A stretch of DNA of 64,000 nt. It comes from Pedobacter sp. BAL39 (GTDB lineage: Bacteria > Bacteroidota > Bacteroidia > Sphingobacteriales > Sphingobacteriaceae). The stretch covers positions 53,612 to 117,611 of the forward strand of contig NZ_ABCM01000019.1 of the NCBI RefSeq assembly GCF_000170795.1, read 5' to 3'. Both the position numbers and the translations under genes were made by a program. Below the pieces are notes generated by a model. The model was not told the DNA's origin, made no database searches, and saw nothing but the letters and a program-made list of their open reading frames with translations. Positions 26,139 to 35,241 of the stretch are shown here, in pieces. Every line of letters begins with the position of its first letter. Position 1 is the first letter of the stretch.

Positions 26139-26387
26139 ATGAGCAAATATCAGCAAGAATGGAAAAAGGCCCTTAAAAAGGACTTGAACACCAAAAAATG
26201 GAAAGTGAAGACCAGTGGCGGGGATATTTTGATCCGTGTTGCTGAGGAGACAGATATGGAGGAGTTTGAGCAACGTTTTCCGGAGCTGATTGCCCCAATC
26301 TATCCGACCATTTTATCGCCGAAAGTACCATTCATGATGTATGTAGGCAATTCCGAACAAGCCGATTTTAAGTTTAAAGTAGAATAA
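26139..26387 (+). CDS. Small hypothetical protein
   Basis: An 82-residue basic protein, soluble and without signal peptide. The N-terminal 25 residues are lysine-rich (YQQEWKKALKKDLNTKKWK), followed by an alpha/beta segment (ILIRVAEETDMEEFEQRFPELI) and FMMYVGNSEQADFKFKVE. I recognise no family. It precedes the lipoprotein gene by 90 bases on the same strand. Confidence 0.55.
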   Translation: MSKYQQEWKKALKKDLNTKKWKVKTSGGDILIRVAEETDMEEFEQRFPELIAPIYPTILSPKVPFMMYVGNSEQADFKFKVE

Positions 26388-26477
26388 GCCGACTCATACG
26401 GTTTGTTTTCTTCCTGTAAGAACGATTGTGGCGCAACCTTTGCTTGGTGAGCAACAGTTAATTATCGCCTATCCTAT

Positions 26478-28304
26478 ATGAAGAAAACAAACCTATTGAC
26501 GCTCCTGATGTGTGTCCTCTCCCTATGCTCCTGCTCTCAGTCGCTGGAAGAAAAAATCAAAGCTCTCGAAAAAGAAAAAGACGCTTTCAATAAGAAAGTG
26601 GCGACCATTAAAAATGACAGTCTTCGTCAAAGTGCAAAGGAATTCGGCTCCATGTTGTTCTGGCTAAAGGAGATAGACCTTCAGAATCAGGAAGCCCCAA
26701 AAGATACCTCCTACCAGGAAAATCCATTCCTAGTAATTGACAATTATCCATCTATGGATATCCTAAGTAAAAGTTACCTGAACAGCATCATCGTTGAAAC
26801 GAACAATGATGTCATCTCTAAAAGAGAACTCAAAATACATTTCCCTTTTGAACTCCCCTTTCAGCAGAAGATCAACTGGTCCAATGTGGGCTTCAGCGAC
26901 AATAGTGTGGCGCCTGTAAAAGAAGAAGCCGAGGAGAACGTTGATGCGCTGCAGGTTGTGAAAACGAACTGGAATGGTGTGCCCGCTATGGACATCTATT
27001 ACCCCGAGCGGACAGACATCAACAGTGTGAAACCGGTAACTGTAAGTGGAAACATCGAAGCACTCATCCCCAGAAAGGTTTTACAGTTTAAGTTCAGCGT
27101 CGGAGAATCCGGCGATACGAAGACTCAGGATGGCATCTCTGTAAAATTAAAAGCAATGAAGGGCCATATGGTGTCTGTGGAAGTCACCAATCCCCATAAG
27201 ACTGATCCTGCGGTAAATGCCGATGAGACTCCCATGGTAAAGATCATGGCCATGGACCAGACGAAACAATACCTGTATCAGAATGGATCGTCTACGGGAC
27301 CGGAAGACCTGATGGACTACTACGATAAGATACTCAATAAGATCATTGCCAACCCTGAAAATGTGAAGGTGCTGGAGAAAGAAGTAGAAGCAGAAGAGAA
27401 AAAGTTCGAAGAGAAACATAAAAACAAAGGATATTATACCACCTATTACAAGGGAACAGTTACGGATGTGGTCGTTTACGTGCTGGATTATTCCAAAGCG
27501 ACGAAACTCAGCCAGGCCCTAAACCTCAAGGCTTATACCTTTGGCAACCTGTCCAATACCCCGATCGCGGACATCCCCATCCCCGTTACAGTATATGATC
27601 CTGCCATCGCTACCTTACTTAAACAGAAGCCGGAACTGAAGGAATCAGAACTGAAGCTGGTCAGCATCAAACAACAGGCCTACGAAAAGAAAACTGAAGC
27701 CCCTGCTTATGAAGAACCTGCAAAGTTCAGTTTTGAATATCCAAAGACACTCAGCACTTTATTTATCAACGACTTTGGCCGTTACGGCGAGTTGAAATCA
27801 CTCACCTTCTTTGACGCTAAGGGAGGCAAAAAGATTGAGCTGCCGAAAGATTCACTGGATCTCGACAACGAGTACTTCGAAGGCCCCGGAAAACCATGGG
27901 TGGAATACCAGGTAAACCGGATAGAATACAATCCTTCCAAATTTCCCGTTACACCGAAGTTTGTTACCGGCAGCATTGAGATGAAGCTTGCTGATGTAAA
28001 AAAGAGCAGTTACACTACGGCACAACTTCCTCAGGGCATCACCATTGCCGGCAATAAACTGATCATCAACCGTTCACAGATCAATGATGACAGCCGTTTT
28101 TACGTAAAGGACAAAAAGGGGAAATACCTGAAGGAACTCACTACGATTTATCATTCCAATGGAAGTGGCTTTGACCTTAGCAAGACAGATGTCCACTACT
28201 TCTACGGCATCCCCCAAACGGTTGAACGGTATGAACCGGGAGAAGGAAGAATGGTAAACCACACTTTCGAGCTGGAGCTACTGCCTTACCAGCCGACACC
28301 ATAA
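26478..28304 (+). CDS. Large hypothetical lipoprotein
   Basis: A 608-residue lipoprotein: signal peptide with LSLCSC and a likely lipidated Cys19, then a charged coiled-coil segment (SLEEKIKALEKEKDAFNKKV, 21-45). The remainder is predicted to be beta-rich, with repeated lysine/glutamate-rich linkers (for example KVLEKEVEAEEKKFEEKH near residue 300) and a C-terminal strand-rich domain. No enzymatic motif is visible. Cell-envelope location is inferred from the lipobox. Its 3' end overlaps the convergent gamma-glutamyltransferase gene by 19 bases. Confidence 0.75.
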   Translation: MKKTNLLTLLMCVLSLCSCSQSLEEKIKALEKEKDAFNKKVATIKNDSLRQSAKEFGSMLFWLKEIDLQNQEAPKDTSYQENPFLVIDNYPSMDILSKSYLNSIIVETNNDVISKRELKIHFPFELPFQQKINWSNVGFSDNSVAPVKEEAEENVDALQVVKTNWNGVPAMDIYYPERTDINSVKPVTVSGNIEALIPRKVLQFKFSVGESGDTKTQDGISVKLKAMKGHMVSVEVTNPHKTDPAVNADETPMVKIMAMDQTKQYLYQNGSSTGPEDLMDYYDKILNKIIANPENVKVLEKEVEAEEKKFEEKHKNKGYYTTYYKGTVTDVVVYVLDYSKATKLSQALNLKAYTFGNLSNTPIADIPIPVTVYDPAIATLLKQKPELKESELKLVSIKQQAYEKKTEAPAYEEPAKFSFEYPKTLSTLFINDFGRYGELKSLTFFDAKGGKKIELPKDSLDLDNEYFEGPGKPWVEYQVNRIEYNPSKFPVTPKFVTGSIEMKLADVKKSSYTTAQLPQGITIAGNKLIINRSQINDDSRFYVKDKKGKYLKELTTIYHSNGSGFDLSKTDVHYFYGIPQTVERYEPGEGRMVNHTFELELLPYQPTP

Positions 28305-30181
28305 TCTTCGCCATGGTTACTGGAGGCACCCCATAAACTGCCGTGCCTCCAGTCAAAATATACTGCATTAATGGGCCCACTGGTCCTATCGCCAACACTC
28401 AATTGATAGCCCATCTTCTTGAGTGTCTCTTTCACCTGATCATTTGTCTTGGTATTGATGAGCAGTTGTCCCGGCTTGGGCGCGCGATCCTCATTTTTAG
28501 TACCTCCCAGTGACAGCCACAATTGGTTGCTGTTGAAGTTCTCCGCTTCAGCGGCCTGCTGTGGGGTCATTCCGAACTCTACCACGTTCAGAAAATACTG
28601 CAGAAGGTTTTGATCCTGTGTATCTCCTCCCTGCACAGCAGAAGCAAGGAAAGGTTTTCCATCCTTCAATGCCAATGCCGGTGATAAGGTTACCCGCGGA
28701 CGTTTTCCGGGAGCAACAACATTAAATGGGTTTAAAGCAGAATCGATCACAAAACTCTGCATCCGCTGGCTCATGCCAATCCCGGTATTCCCGGCGATGC
28801 ATGCTGGTAGCCAACCGCCGCTTGGTGTGATGGAGACCACCCATCCTTCTTTATCGGCAGCCTCCACAGAGGTCGTGCCTCTCCACAGGCGGTCCTGATA
28901 GGCTTCATCGGTTGTTAAGCTGCCCAGGTCATGTTTCGGTGCAAAGTTCCGTTTCGTAGTGTCGAGCTCATAGCCACGTTTGCGGAGCAGATTGAGGTAG
29001 GGATTTGTCTTACCCTCAAATGGATATGGATCTCCGGGACCGATGTTGGGGTTATTGCGCTCTGGACGGATGAGCTTTGCACGTTCTCTCGCATAGTCTT
29101 TGCTGAGCAGGCCTGACATCGGTTCTGCCGGAGCAAAATATGGATCACCATAGTAAAAATCACGGTCTGCGAAAGAGAGGTTCATGGCCTGGTAAACGGT
29201 ATGAATGTACTGAGCACTATTGTATCCCATGCCCTTGAGGTCAAAGTTCTCCAGGATGTTCAGGGCCTGCAACATGACCGGACCTTGTGTCCACTGTTTC
29301 ATTTTATACACATCTATGCCTTTATATTTTGTAGTCAGGGCGGTTTCTTCTAAAGGTTTCCAATCGGCAAGGTCCTGCATGGTGATCAGTCCGCCCTGTT
29401 CCGAAGATCCCCGTACAAATTCTTTGGCAATGTCTCCCTTATAAAAACGATTATAAGCTGCCATCAGTGCGTCCTTTCTGCTTTTTCCGACTTTAAGTGC
29501 CTGTTGCTCCGCAGCAACCATCTTATTCAGCGTTTCCCAGAGGTCCTGCTGCACGAAGATCTCGCCGGCTTCAGGCGCCGCGCGCTTTTTATGGGAGGTG
29601 TCGGCCGCATCGAGATGCGGAAGAAAAACCTTTTTGCTGTATGGCCATTCACCGATCAGTTTTCTACCGCGTTCCATCGTATTGGCCGCTTGTGCTTCAA
29701 TAGGGTATCCGGCAGCGAGCTCCATGGCCGGTGCCAGTACCTCTTTGAGGCTGAGCGTACCATAATTCATCAGCATATAGATCAATCCACCGGGCGTACC
29801 CGGAGTTGTAGCAGCCAACGGGCCATATTCAGGCGGAAATTCATATCCTTTGTTTTTGAAGAATCCGGGTGTGGCACCCGTAGGCGCTACTCCCATTGCA
29901 TTGATGGCAATGACCTTTTTAGTTTTCGGATTATAGATGAGGGCCTGTGTTTCGCCGCCCCAGCTCAGGGTGTCCCACATCGTGCAGGCTGCAGCAAGCA
30001 TGGCGCATGAAGCGTCGACTGCATTTCCTCCCTTTTGAAAGATCATGGCACCGGCGGTTGCTGCCAGGGGTTTACCTGTAATGGCCATCCAGTGTCGTCC
30101 GTGCAAAGGGGGTTTCTGGGTTTGCTGGGCACTCACTGCAGACCAGCCCAGAACTATAGTGATGATAATTATACGTTTCAT
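28286..30181 (-). CDS. Gamma-glutamyltransferase family protein
   Basis: A 631-residue exported protein (signal peptide MKRIIIITIVLGWSAVSAQ). It shows the GGT fold: the N-terminal ATAGAMIFQKGGNAVDASCAM block, the catalytic-Thr region RLWRGTTSVEAADKEGWVVS, the GNTGIGMSQRM substrate loop and the LALKDGKPFLASAVQGGD core. Members are Ntn hydrolases, cleaved autocatalytically before a Thr that then acts as nucleophile, and act on glutathione or gamma-glutamyl peptides in the periplasm. The start is at 30181 because the signal peptide begins there; the frame extends to 30196. Confidence 0.92.
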   Translation of the reverse strand: MKRIIIITIVLGWSAVSAQQTQKPPLHGRHWMAITGKPLAATAGAMIFQKGGNAVDASCAMLAAACTMWDTLSWGGETQALIYNPKTKKVIAINAMGVAPTGATPGFFKNKGYEFPPEYGPLAATTPGTPGGLIYMLMNYGTLSLKEVLAPAMELAAGYPIEAQAANTMERGRKLIGEWPYSKKVFLPHLDAADTSHKKRAAPEAGEIFVQQDLWETLNKMVAAEQQALKVGKSRKDALMAAYNRFYKGDIAKEFVRGSSEQGGLITMQDLADWKPLEETALTTKYKGIDVYKMKQWTQGPVMLQALNILENFDLKGMGYNSAQYIHTVYQAMNLSFADRDFYYGDPYFAPAEPMSGLLSKDYARERAKLIRPERNNPNIGPGDPYPFEGKTNPYLNLLRKRGYELDTTKRNFAPKHDLGSLTTDEAYQDRLWRGTTSVEAADKEGWVVSITPSGGWLPACIAGNTGIGMSQRMQSFVIDSALNPFNVVAPGKRPRVTLSPALALKDGKPFLASAVQGGDTQDQNLLQYFLNVVEFGMTPQQAAEAENFNSNQLWLSLGGTKNEDRAPKPGQLLINTKTNDQVKETLKKMGYQLSVGDRTSGPINAVYFDWRHGSLWGASSNHGEDYGVGW

Positions 30182-30279
30182 AGTTAATCTCCTCACCGAA
30201 AATAACGATTAAAATTTACATGGCTCGTGTCTGTGGGAATGTTGCTGTGATATTCCTAAAATGGGTCAATGAAAATAAT

Positions 30280-30287
30280 TACCTTCG
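30280..30287 (+). promoter_or_regulatory. -7-like element upstream of the PhnA-type gene
   Basis: TACCTTCG resembles the TAnnTTTG consensus (7 of 8) and lies 24 bases before the ATG at 30311. No clear -33 partner. Confidence 0.3.
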
Positions 30288-30310
30288 CGCACCAGATTTA
30301 ATTGAAGAAT

Positions 30311-30892
30311 ATGATACTTGAAGAACAGCTGCTTCAGAGAAGCGAAAACAAATGTGAGTTGTGCCAATCCGAAGAACAGCTAAAACTATATGAGGTGCCG
30401 CCGCAGTCTGCGAGAAATGAAGACAATTGCATCATGATCTGTGAAACCTGTGCATCGCAGATAGAGAAGCGTGCAGAGGTAGACAAAAACCATTGGCGAT
30501 GCCTGAGTTCCAGCATGTGGAGCGAGGTGCCGGGTGTGCAGGTCGTTGCCTGGAGGATGCTGCAACGCCTGAGTAGCGAAGGCTGGGCCAGCGACAACCT
30601 GGACATGCTATATCTGGATGACGAGCGCCTGGCATGGGCAAAAGCGGTTACTGACGATGAGGATAACGTGATCAATGAGATGCATAAAGATGCGAACGGG
30701 ATGCAGCTGCAAGCGGGAGATTCCATTGTACTTACCAGATCACTGGATGTAAAAGGGTCGCAATTGAATGCAAAAATGGGTACTGTAGTGAAGAACATCC
30801 GTTTGGTGGAGAACAATACCGATCAAATTGAAGGTAAGATTGAAGGACAGATGATTGTGATCCTGACCAAATACGTGAGGAAACAAGCCTAA
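30311..30892 (+). CDS. PhnA (YjdM)-type zinc-ribbon protein
   Basis: A 193-residue protein. The N-terminal zinc ribbon has two cysteine pairs (NKCELCQSEE and MICETCASQ), and the C-terminal PhnA domain runs from about 128 (MQLQAGDSIVLTRSLDVKGS ... EGQMIVILTKYVRK). E. coli YjdM was formerly called PhnA but is not required for phosphonate breakdown, so the product's function is unsettled. Start at ATG 30311; an in-frame TTG at 30302 is also possible. Confidence 0.88.
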   Translation: MILEEQLLQRSENKCELCQSEEQLKLYEVPPQSARNEDNCIMICETCASQIEKRAEVDKNHWRCLSSSMWSEVPGVQVVAWRMLQRLSSEGWASDNLDMLYLDDERLAWAKAVTDDEDNVINEMHKDANGMQLQAGDSIVLTRSLDVKGSQLNAKMGTVVKNIRLVENNTDQIEGKIEGQMIVILTKYVRKQA

Positions 30893-30902
30893 ATAAATGA
30901 CA

Positions 30903-30965
30903 AAGCAACAACCAGGATGGTTAAAAATCTGCGTGTATCACGCTTTTCTTCCCTGGTTGTTGCTT
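30903..30965. terminator. Long hairpin between convergent genes
   Basis: AAGCAACAACCAGG (30903-30916) pairs perfectly with CCTGGTTGTTGCTT (30952-30965) across a 35-base loop that holds a second small hairpin, GCGTG-TAT-CACGC (30931-30943). It lies between the PhnA-type gene and the convergent OmpA gene and probably terminates both transcripts. No T-run is adjacent. Confidence 0.65.
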
Positions 30966-31018
30966 CTGTTGATTTGCGTGGTCAGTTCATGCCGACAACA
31001 CATTGTTGGTCTTCGGCA

Positions 31019-31888
31019 CTATTCCGCTTTCGTAGCCTTCTCAGGCGCTTTTCCAATCAGGTCCATAAACTGATCAAGTTTCGGTGTGATGATAATCTGA
31101 GTACGTCTGTTTTTCATTTTACCCGCTTCAGAATCGTTACCTGCTACAGGATTATATTCACCTCTACCACCGGCGGTAAGACGCTTAGGATCAACACTGT
31201 ACGTGTTTTGCAATGCCTGAACTACAGAGGATGCTCTCAATGCACTCAAATCCCAGTTGTTTCTGATGTTGGTCTGCGAAATCGGCACATTGTCGGTATT
31301 ACCCTCAATCAGCACGTCATAACCCTGATAATCTTTGATGATCTTCGCGATCTTAGCCAAGGTTTGGCCGGCCACATCGGAAATCTCATAGCTACCTGAT
31401 TTATACAGCATATTGTCAGACAATGAAATGTAAACCACCCCTTTCAATACCTGTACATCGACATCACGCATCTCCTCCCTGCTTAGGGAACGGGTCAGGT
31501 TATTGGTGAGCACCACGTTGAGTGAATCGCTTTTATTCTTCGTATTGACGAGGTGCTGAATGTATTTATTGGAGGTATTGATCTCATCCACAAGTTTAGA
31601 GATGTTCACATTTCCCTGACTACTGGAGTTTAAACATTTGTCCAGTGCCGCCTGCAAAGCTGCAACATTGGCTTTTTCGGAGGCAATCTGTTCTTCGAGG
31701 CTCTTCACCCTGCTGGAGGATCCTGAGAGGTCCTGCTGGCCGCTCTGATATTTCTGATTGAGTTCACGGCTTTTCTCCTGAAGCTGAGTATAACTGGCTT
31801 CTAAGTCTTTATATTTTTTGCTGCTCACACAGCCCTGGCTTAATAAGGCTAACACAAGCGCTAGCGAGGATAATACTTGGATTTTCAT
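31019..31888 (-). CDS. OmpA family lipoprotein
   Basis: A 289-residue lipoprotein with lipobox (LLSQGC, Cys20), a coiled-coil segment (about 25-100) and a C-terminal OmpA/MotB peptidoglycan-binding domain: YDVLIEGNTDNVPI, then NNWDLSALRASSVVQALQ and MKNRRTQIIITPK. It should tether the outer membrane to the cell wall. The coiled-coil-plus-OmpA arrangement recalls other Bacteroidota lipoproteins of this type. It is transcribed alone, with its own 5' region. Confidence 0.9.
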   Translation of the reverse strand: MKIQVLSSLALVLALLSQGCVSSKKYKDLEASYTQLQEKSRELNQKYQSGQQDLSGSSSRVKSLEEQIASEKANVAALQAALDKCLNSSSQGNVNISKLVDEINTSNKYIQHLVNTKNKSDSLNVVLTNNLTRSLSREEMRDVDVQVLKGVVYISLSDNMLYKSGSYEISDVAGQTLAKIAKIIKDYQGYDVLIEGNTDNVPISQTNIRNNWDLSALRASSVVQALQNTYSVDPKRLTAGGRGEYNPVAGNDSEAGKMKNRRTQIIITPKLDQFMDLIGKAPEKATKAE

Positions 31889-32065
31889 AATGTTTTAGAA
31901 TTATATGGAGTATAACGTTTTAATGTAGCAAATGTTTTACATGATCCCTGTTTCTTAACAAAGGGTAAAACTTATTAGCTCCTGGTTAGGGGCCATTCTG
32001 ACAACGCAGGCATTACCCTTACGTTTATGCGACAGTAACTGCCTGGTGCGGTATTTCAGGCCAGA

Positions 32066-32329
32066 TCAGGACAGTATGGTAGCGGTATACAATTGATTGG
32101 TGGCTGCTAAAAAGAAACGGGACACATCACGCTCCGACATGTCCCGTTCATCTAAATTAACGCTCTCCATATAAAGACGCTTATAAAACAATTTTATTGT
32201 GGAGCTTATGATTTTTTTCATTTTTTCTGCGGATGTCAGGAACCGGCCTTGCACCAAAGATGACGCAGTTTGCTGAAATGTGTCATTAAAAGTGATGAAC
32301 CGCGAATTGTTTATGTTAGATTTGATCAT
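32066..32329 (-). CDS. Small hypothetical protein (start uncertain)
   Basis: An 87-residue product from the ATG at 32329 (MIKSNINNSRFITFNDTF). The longer frame to 32425 would overlap the divergent gene at 32344 and is not preferred. The C-terminal half (NLDERDMSERDVSRFFLAATNQLYTATIL) looks like an amphipathic helix pair. No recognised family and no signal peptide. It sits in a head-to-head arrangement with the gene at 32344, with 14 bases between starts, so one of the two may be spurious. Confidence 0.35.
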   Translation of the reverse strand: MIKSNINNSRFITFNDTFQQTASSLVQGRFLTSAEKMKKIISSTIKLFYKRLYMESVNLDERDMSERDVSRFFLAATNQLYTATILS

Positions 32330-32343
32330 TAAAATGATGCAAA

Positions 32344-32526
32344 ATGATAAGATTAAATGATGATACACCAGGTTCTGTACTTGACGAAGTGAAGATTGGC
32401 GATATGGTGACCGACACCTTTTCAAAAACAGGCCTTGTAGAGGACATTGAAATTACCGACGACGGTTTGTACAAGATTTATAGGTTTAACCTCGTGACCG
32501 GCAGGGAAATCGTAGTAAAGAAATGA
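32344..32526 (+). CDS. Small hypothetical protein (60 residues)
   Basis: A 60-residue acidic protein with clear strand-rich pattern (EVKIGDMVTDTFSKTGLVEDIEITDDGLYKIYRFNL), consistent with a small beta-barrel such as an SH3-like domain. No family assigned. Its stop abuts the convergent AraC-type gene, whose last codon ends at 32527. Confidence 0.5.
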   Translation: MIRLNDDTPGSVLDEVKIGDMVTDTFSKTGLVEDIEITDDGLYKIYRFNLVTGREIVVKK

Positions 32527-33507
32527 TCAGGAATCCATTTTTATCCATGGCCTGCTAATCATATTCGGAGTTACACCCATAAATTTTTTAAAGGCCCTGC
32601 TGAAATAATGGGCATCATGATATCCTGCACGAAAAGCAATCTCATTGATCGGACGATCTGTCGTCATCAGCAATTTAAGGCCATGGGTTAACCTCAGCTC
32701 GATCACTTTTTTGTGCAATGGTTGACCAAAGGCAAGCTTAGCAAGCCGCATCATCGTTTTCTCTGATAGCAGAAAAATCGCAGCTAAAGCCACCGTATTC
32801 TCTGCAATCTTCTCAGCGAAATGACATTTGATATAATCTTCTATTTCAGCGGCCTTACCTTGTTTATAGGCACTGTTTGCCAAGCTGGAATAGTGTCTGC
32901 TGCAATATTGCTTCAGGCAGCTCAGCGTCATGTTGTGAATCGCGGTATCCATCCTGAAGTCCGGCATTGATGCGGAGGCATTCATTTTATTTAATGCCGT
33001 GATAATTGACTTAGGAGCTGCATATCTGGGCATACTGAAAAAGAACGCATCGCGCTGCCGGTAATGATCCATCAGTTCGCTAAGTAACGGAAAACGACTT
33101 CCCTCTTGCGTGATCCATCCCTCTTTAAAGAAAAGAATGAAAGCAAGGTGTTTTCCTTCAGAAAAAAAGCGATGATAGGTTCCTCTGGGGAGGTAGCAAA
33201 GCTGACAGGTATTGGCAGTGTTGCTGGCCAGTTTTTGTTTCTTGTCATCATATAACTTACTGTCTCCCTCGAGCAGACAGTACATCATCATGACAGGTTT
33301 CTCGAATTCAAACTCTATCGTGATCTCTTGTTGAAAGTCGTACTCAATCAGCTCCATCCGCACCATATCATGTTTGATATATTGCCTGAGTATCACCCCT
33401 TGATTGAACGTACTCAGTCTGGATTCGGCACAATGCACCGCAATGCTACAGCATTCCGGAAGCTGGTTGATGGCCTTGGGTTCGATATGCTGAATATTGA
33501 TGTTCAT
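32527..33507 (-). CDS. AraC family transcriptional regulator
   Basis: A 326-residue protein with an N-terminal sensor domain (cupin-like, residues about 40-140, FEFEKPVMMMYCLLEGDSKL and CYLPRGTYHRFF) and a C-terminal pair of helix-turn-helix motifs (MRLAKLAFGQPLHKKVIELRL, then NEIAFRAGYHDAHYFSRAFKKFMGVTP), the standard AraC DNA-binding domain. The ATG overlaps the stop of the Crp-like gene upstream (TAATG), so translation is probably coupled. Targets are unknown. Confidence 0.92.
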   Translation of the reverse strand: MNINIQHIEPKAINQLPECCSIAVHCAESRLSTFNQGVILRQYIKHDMVRMELIEYDFQQEITIEFEFEKPVMMMYCLLEGDSKLYDDKKQKLASNTANTCQLCYLPRGTYHRFFSEGKHLAFILFFKEGWITQEGSRFPLLSELMDHYRQRDAFFFSMPRYAAPKSIITALNKMNASASMPDFRMDTAIHNMTLSCLKQYCSRHYSSLANSAYKQGKAAEIEDYIKCHFAEKIAENTVALAAIFLLSEKTMMRLAKLAFGQPLHKKVIELRLTHGLKLLMTTDRPINEIAFRAGYHDAHYFSRAFKKFMGVTPNMISRPWIKMDS

Positions 33508-34163
33508 TATTTTTCCAGTTCAGGGTTGTCTTTTCCAATTTTCTTGAGCAACCTGCTAAAAGAAGGCTCAGTGATCATCAGATAGGACGCGCTCAATCTG
33601 TCCATCAGTTTAATCTCCTTATGCCTGACTTGCGGGAACAACTGAAAGAACTGCTGGATACGCTCCTTGCCTTTATAACGGAGCAGCGCATCCCTTCTCC
33701 TCACCTTTCCCATCTGATGTGCAATGATGAGCTTGGCGAGCCGTTCTGTTTCCGGAAAATGATCATGCATATGCTGAACCTGCTCACGACTGATTTCAAT
33801 GAGCTGAGTATCCGGACAGGCGATCAGGTTATCTTTAGAAGGATTGTTGGTCATGAAGCTGTCCGGAATGAGCGCGATTTCCCCTGCTTTAAAGATGGTA
33901 TGTGCTGCAATGTGCCTGGAGTGGTCGTAACTATACGCAATGACCATCCCCGAGTTGACAAACCAGCACTTCTGGCTGACATGCCCCTGCCGATGTATGA
34001 TTGGATAGCCTACCGCAAAATGTCCGGTAAGCTTTTCCTTGAGCTGTTCAAAAATTACATGATTAAGATCAGTGATACTTTTCAGGTAGTCAAACAATTC
34101 ATTAATATACTCAGGCTTGATATTCAGCTTTGGGTTTAATGAACTATTTTTAAAATCTTTCAT
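33507..34163 (-). CDS. Crp/Fnr family regulator
   Basis: A 218-residue protein with a cyclic-nucleotide-binding-like beta-roll (LTGHFAVGYPIIHRQGHVSQKCWFVNSGMVIAYSY) and a C-terminal helix-turn-helix (LSASYLMITEPSFSRLLKKIG). No canonical cAMP contact residues are evident. It is the first gene of a two-gene leftward unit with the AraC-type gene. The two regulators, one probably sensing a small molecule through each domain, may act on the same targets. Confidence 0.88.
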   Translation of the reverse strand: MKDFKNSSLNPKLNIKPEYINELFDYLKSITDLNHVIFEQLKEKLTGHFAVGYPIIHRQGHVSQKCWFVNSGMVIAYSYDHSRHIAAHTIFKAGEIALIPDSFMTNNPSKDNLIACPDTQLIEISREQVQHMHDHFPETERLAKLIIAHQMGKVRRRDALLRYKGKERIQQFFQLFPQVRHKEIKLMDRLSASYLMITEPSFSRLLKKIGKDNPELEK

Positions 34164-34508
34164 GGTTTAGAGGCGTTAAGTTGATGGTTAATACAAAATT
34201 ATATAAAAATATCTCTTCTTTTACTTAACAAATGTTATGAATTATTGAGTTTTTCAAAAAAATTGCTGGACCAAAGATGGATATCATCGGCATCAACCGG
34301 CGGTGAAGACCGTACCAGTACCAATTTAAAATCTATATTACCAGCTAATAACAAGCATTTTATAAACGAGCGTTTCCTGTCGGATATTCTGCAGGTCAAG
34401 AAAACCTAAAAAAACATCAGATCACCTGGTGACTAGTAAATACCTAATCTCTCCGTATATTTACCATAAATACCAAATCATTATGAATCAATTTTAACTT
34501 CATAATCA
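34164..34508. other. Divergent promoter region of two regulator units
   Basis: A 345-base AT-rich stretch between the leftward Crp-AraC unit and the rightward membrane protein. No plausible ORF or long repeat is seen. It should contain both promoters. Confidence 0.6.
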
Positions 34509-35090
34509 ATGGACATAGAAAAATATATCCGAAGTGGCATACTGGAACTTTATGCGCTGGGACTAACCAGTCATGAAGAAAATCAGCAGATTCTGGTGAT
34601 GTGTGCACGCTACGCCAGGGTACAGGAAGCATTGGACGACCTGATTGACGACATGGAGAATTTCCAAAGAGAGATCAATGGAAATCAGCAGGGCCTGACC
34701 AGACATTTCAAGGATCCTCAAACCTTGAGTATTCCTGAAATTCAAAGAAAAAGACCTTCAGGACGAGTGTATGACAACCTGGAGATGCTCATTCCAGGGC
34801 TGGAGCTGCATAGAGACAAGTATGCGGATGAAATTACCCTTGAAGAAGCGCTCGGCCAACCTTATGAAGCCAGGGAGGAATATCCTTATCAAATTATTGA
34901 AAAGGACAAGGATACGTATACCTGGGTAAACAAAACCTGGCTATGGGCTTTTGCATTGATCTTGTCCATCTCTTTACTGGGTTTGATCTTTATGTTTGTT
35001 TACTATGTGCAGCATGAACGGGCAGATTCAGAATTGCGAAAAATAAAAACTGAAAAATCGGGAAGTAGACCTACAACACACGGCCTGTAA
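34509..35090 (+). CDS. Orphan anti-sigma-factor-like membrane protein
   Basis: A 193-residue single-pass protein. The N-terminus (MDIEKYIRSGILELYALGLTS then EENQQILVMCARY) matches the start of RskA-type anti-sigma factors of Bacteroidota, which usually read MDIKEYIxSGILELYVLG. A helical cytoplasmic region continues to about 140, then a membrane helix at about 145-167 (WLWAFALILSISLLGLIFMF) and a short basic tail of about 26 residues instead of the usual large periplasmic domain. No sigma factor gene is adjacent. The product may still bind one encoded elsewhere. Confidence 0.7.
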   Translation: MDIEKYIRSGILELYALGLTSHEENQQILVMCARYARVQEALDDLIDDMENFQREINGNQQGLTRHFKDPQTLSIPEIQRKRPSGRVYDNLEMLIPGLELHRDKYADEITLEEALGQPYEAREEYPYQIIEKDKDTYTWVNKTWLWAFALILSISLLGLIFMFVYYVQHERADSELRKIKTEKSGSRPTTHGL

Positions 35091-35160
35091 AGCAGATCTT
35101 CAATTAACGTGTAACAACGTATCAGATCAAAATTCAAGTCCACAGGGCGTTGTTCTCCTC

Positions 35161-35210
35161 AAGCCAATAAAAAAGGCCAGATCAATCGACCTGGCCTTTT
35201 TTATTGGCTT
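35161..35210. terminator. Strong bidirectional terminator
   Basis: Perfect 20-bp stem with a 10-base loop; the arms (35161-35180 and 35191-35210) carry A-rich and T-rich sides around GGCCAG/CTGGCC. It lies between convergent genes ending at 35090 and 35242. Confidence 0.93.
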
Positions 35211-35241
35211 TTTCACATGTGATCACTCACATCATCTAAAG

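Noticed and set aside
26342..26352. Third copy of the ECF-like element (TGTAGGCAATT).
   Set aside because: Only 11 bases match, the second block is absent and it lies inside a coding gene, so it is taken as chance.
30897..31073. 58-codon plus-strand ORF (MTKQQPGWLKICVYH...) just after the PhnA-type gene with a signal-like hydrophobic stretch and SSC motif.
   Set aside because: It reads through the long hairpin at 30903-30965 and its second half is antisense to the OmpA gene, so the hydrophobic look is probably by chance.
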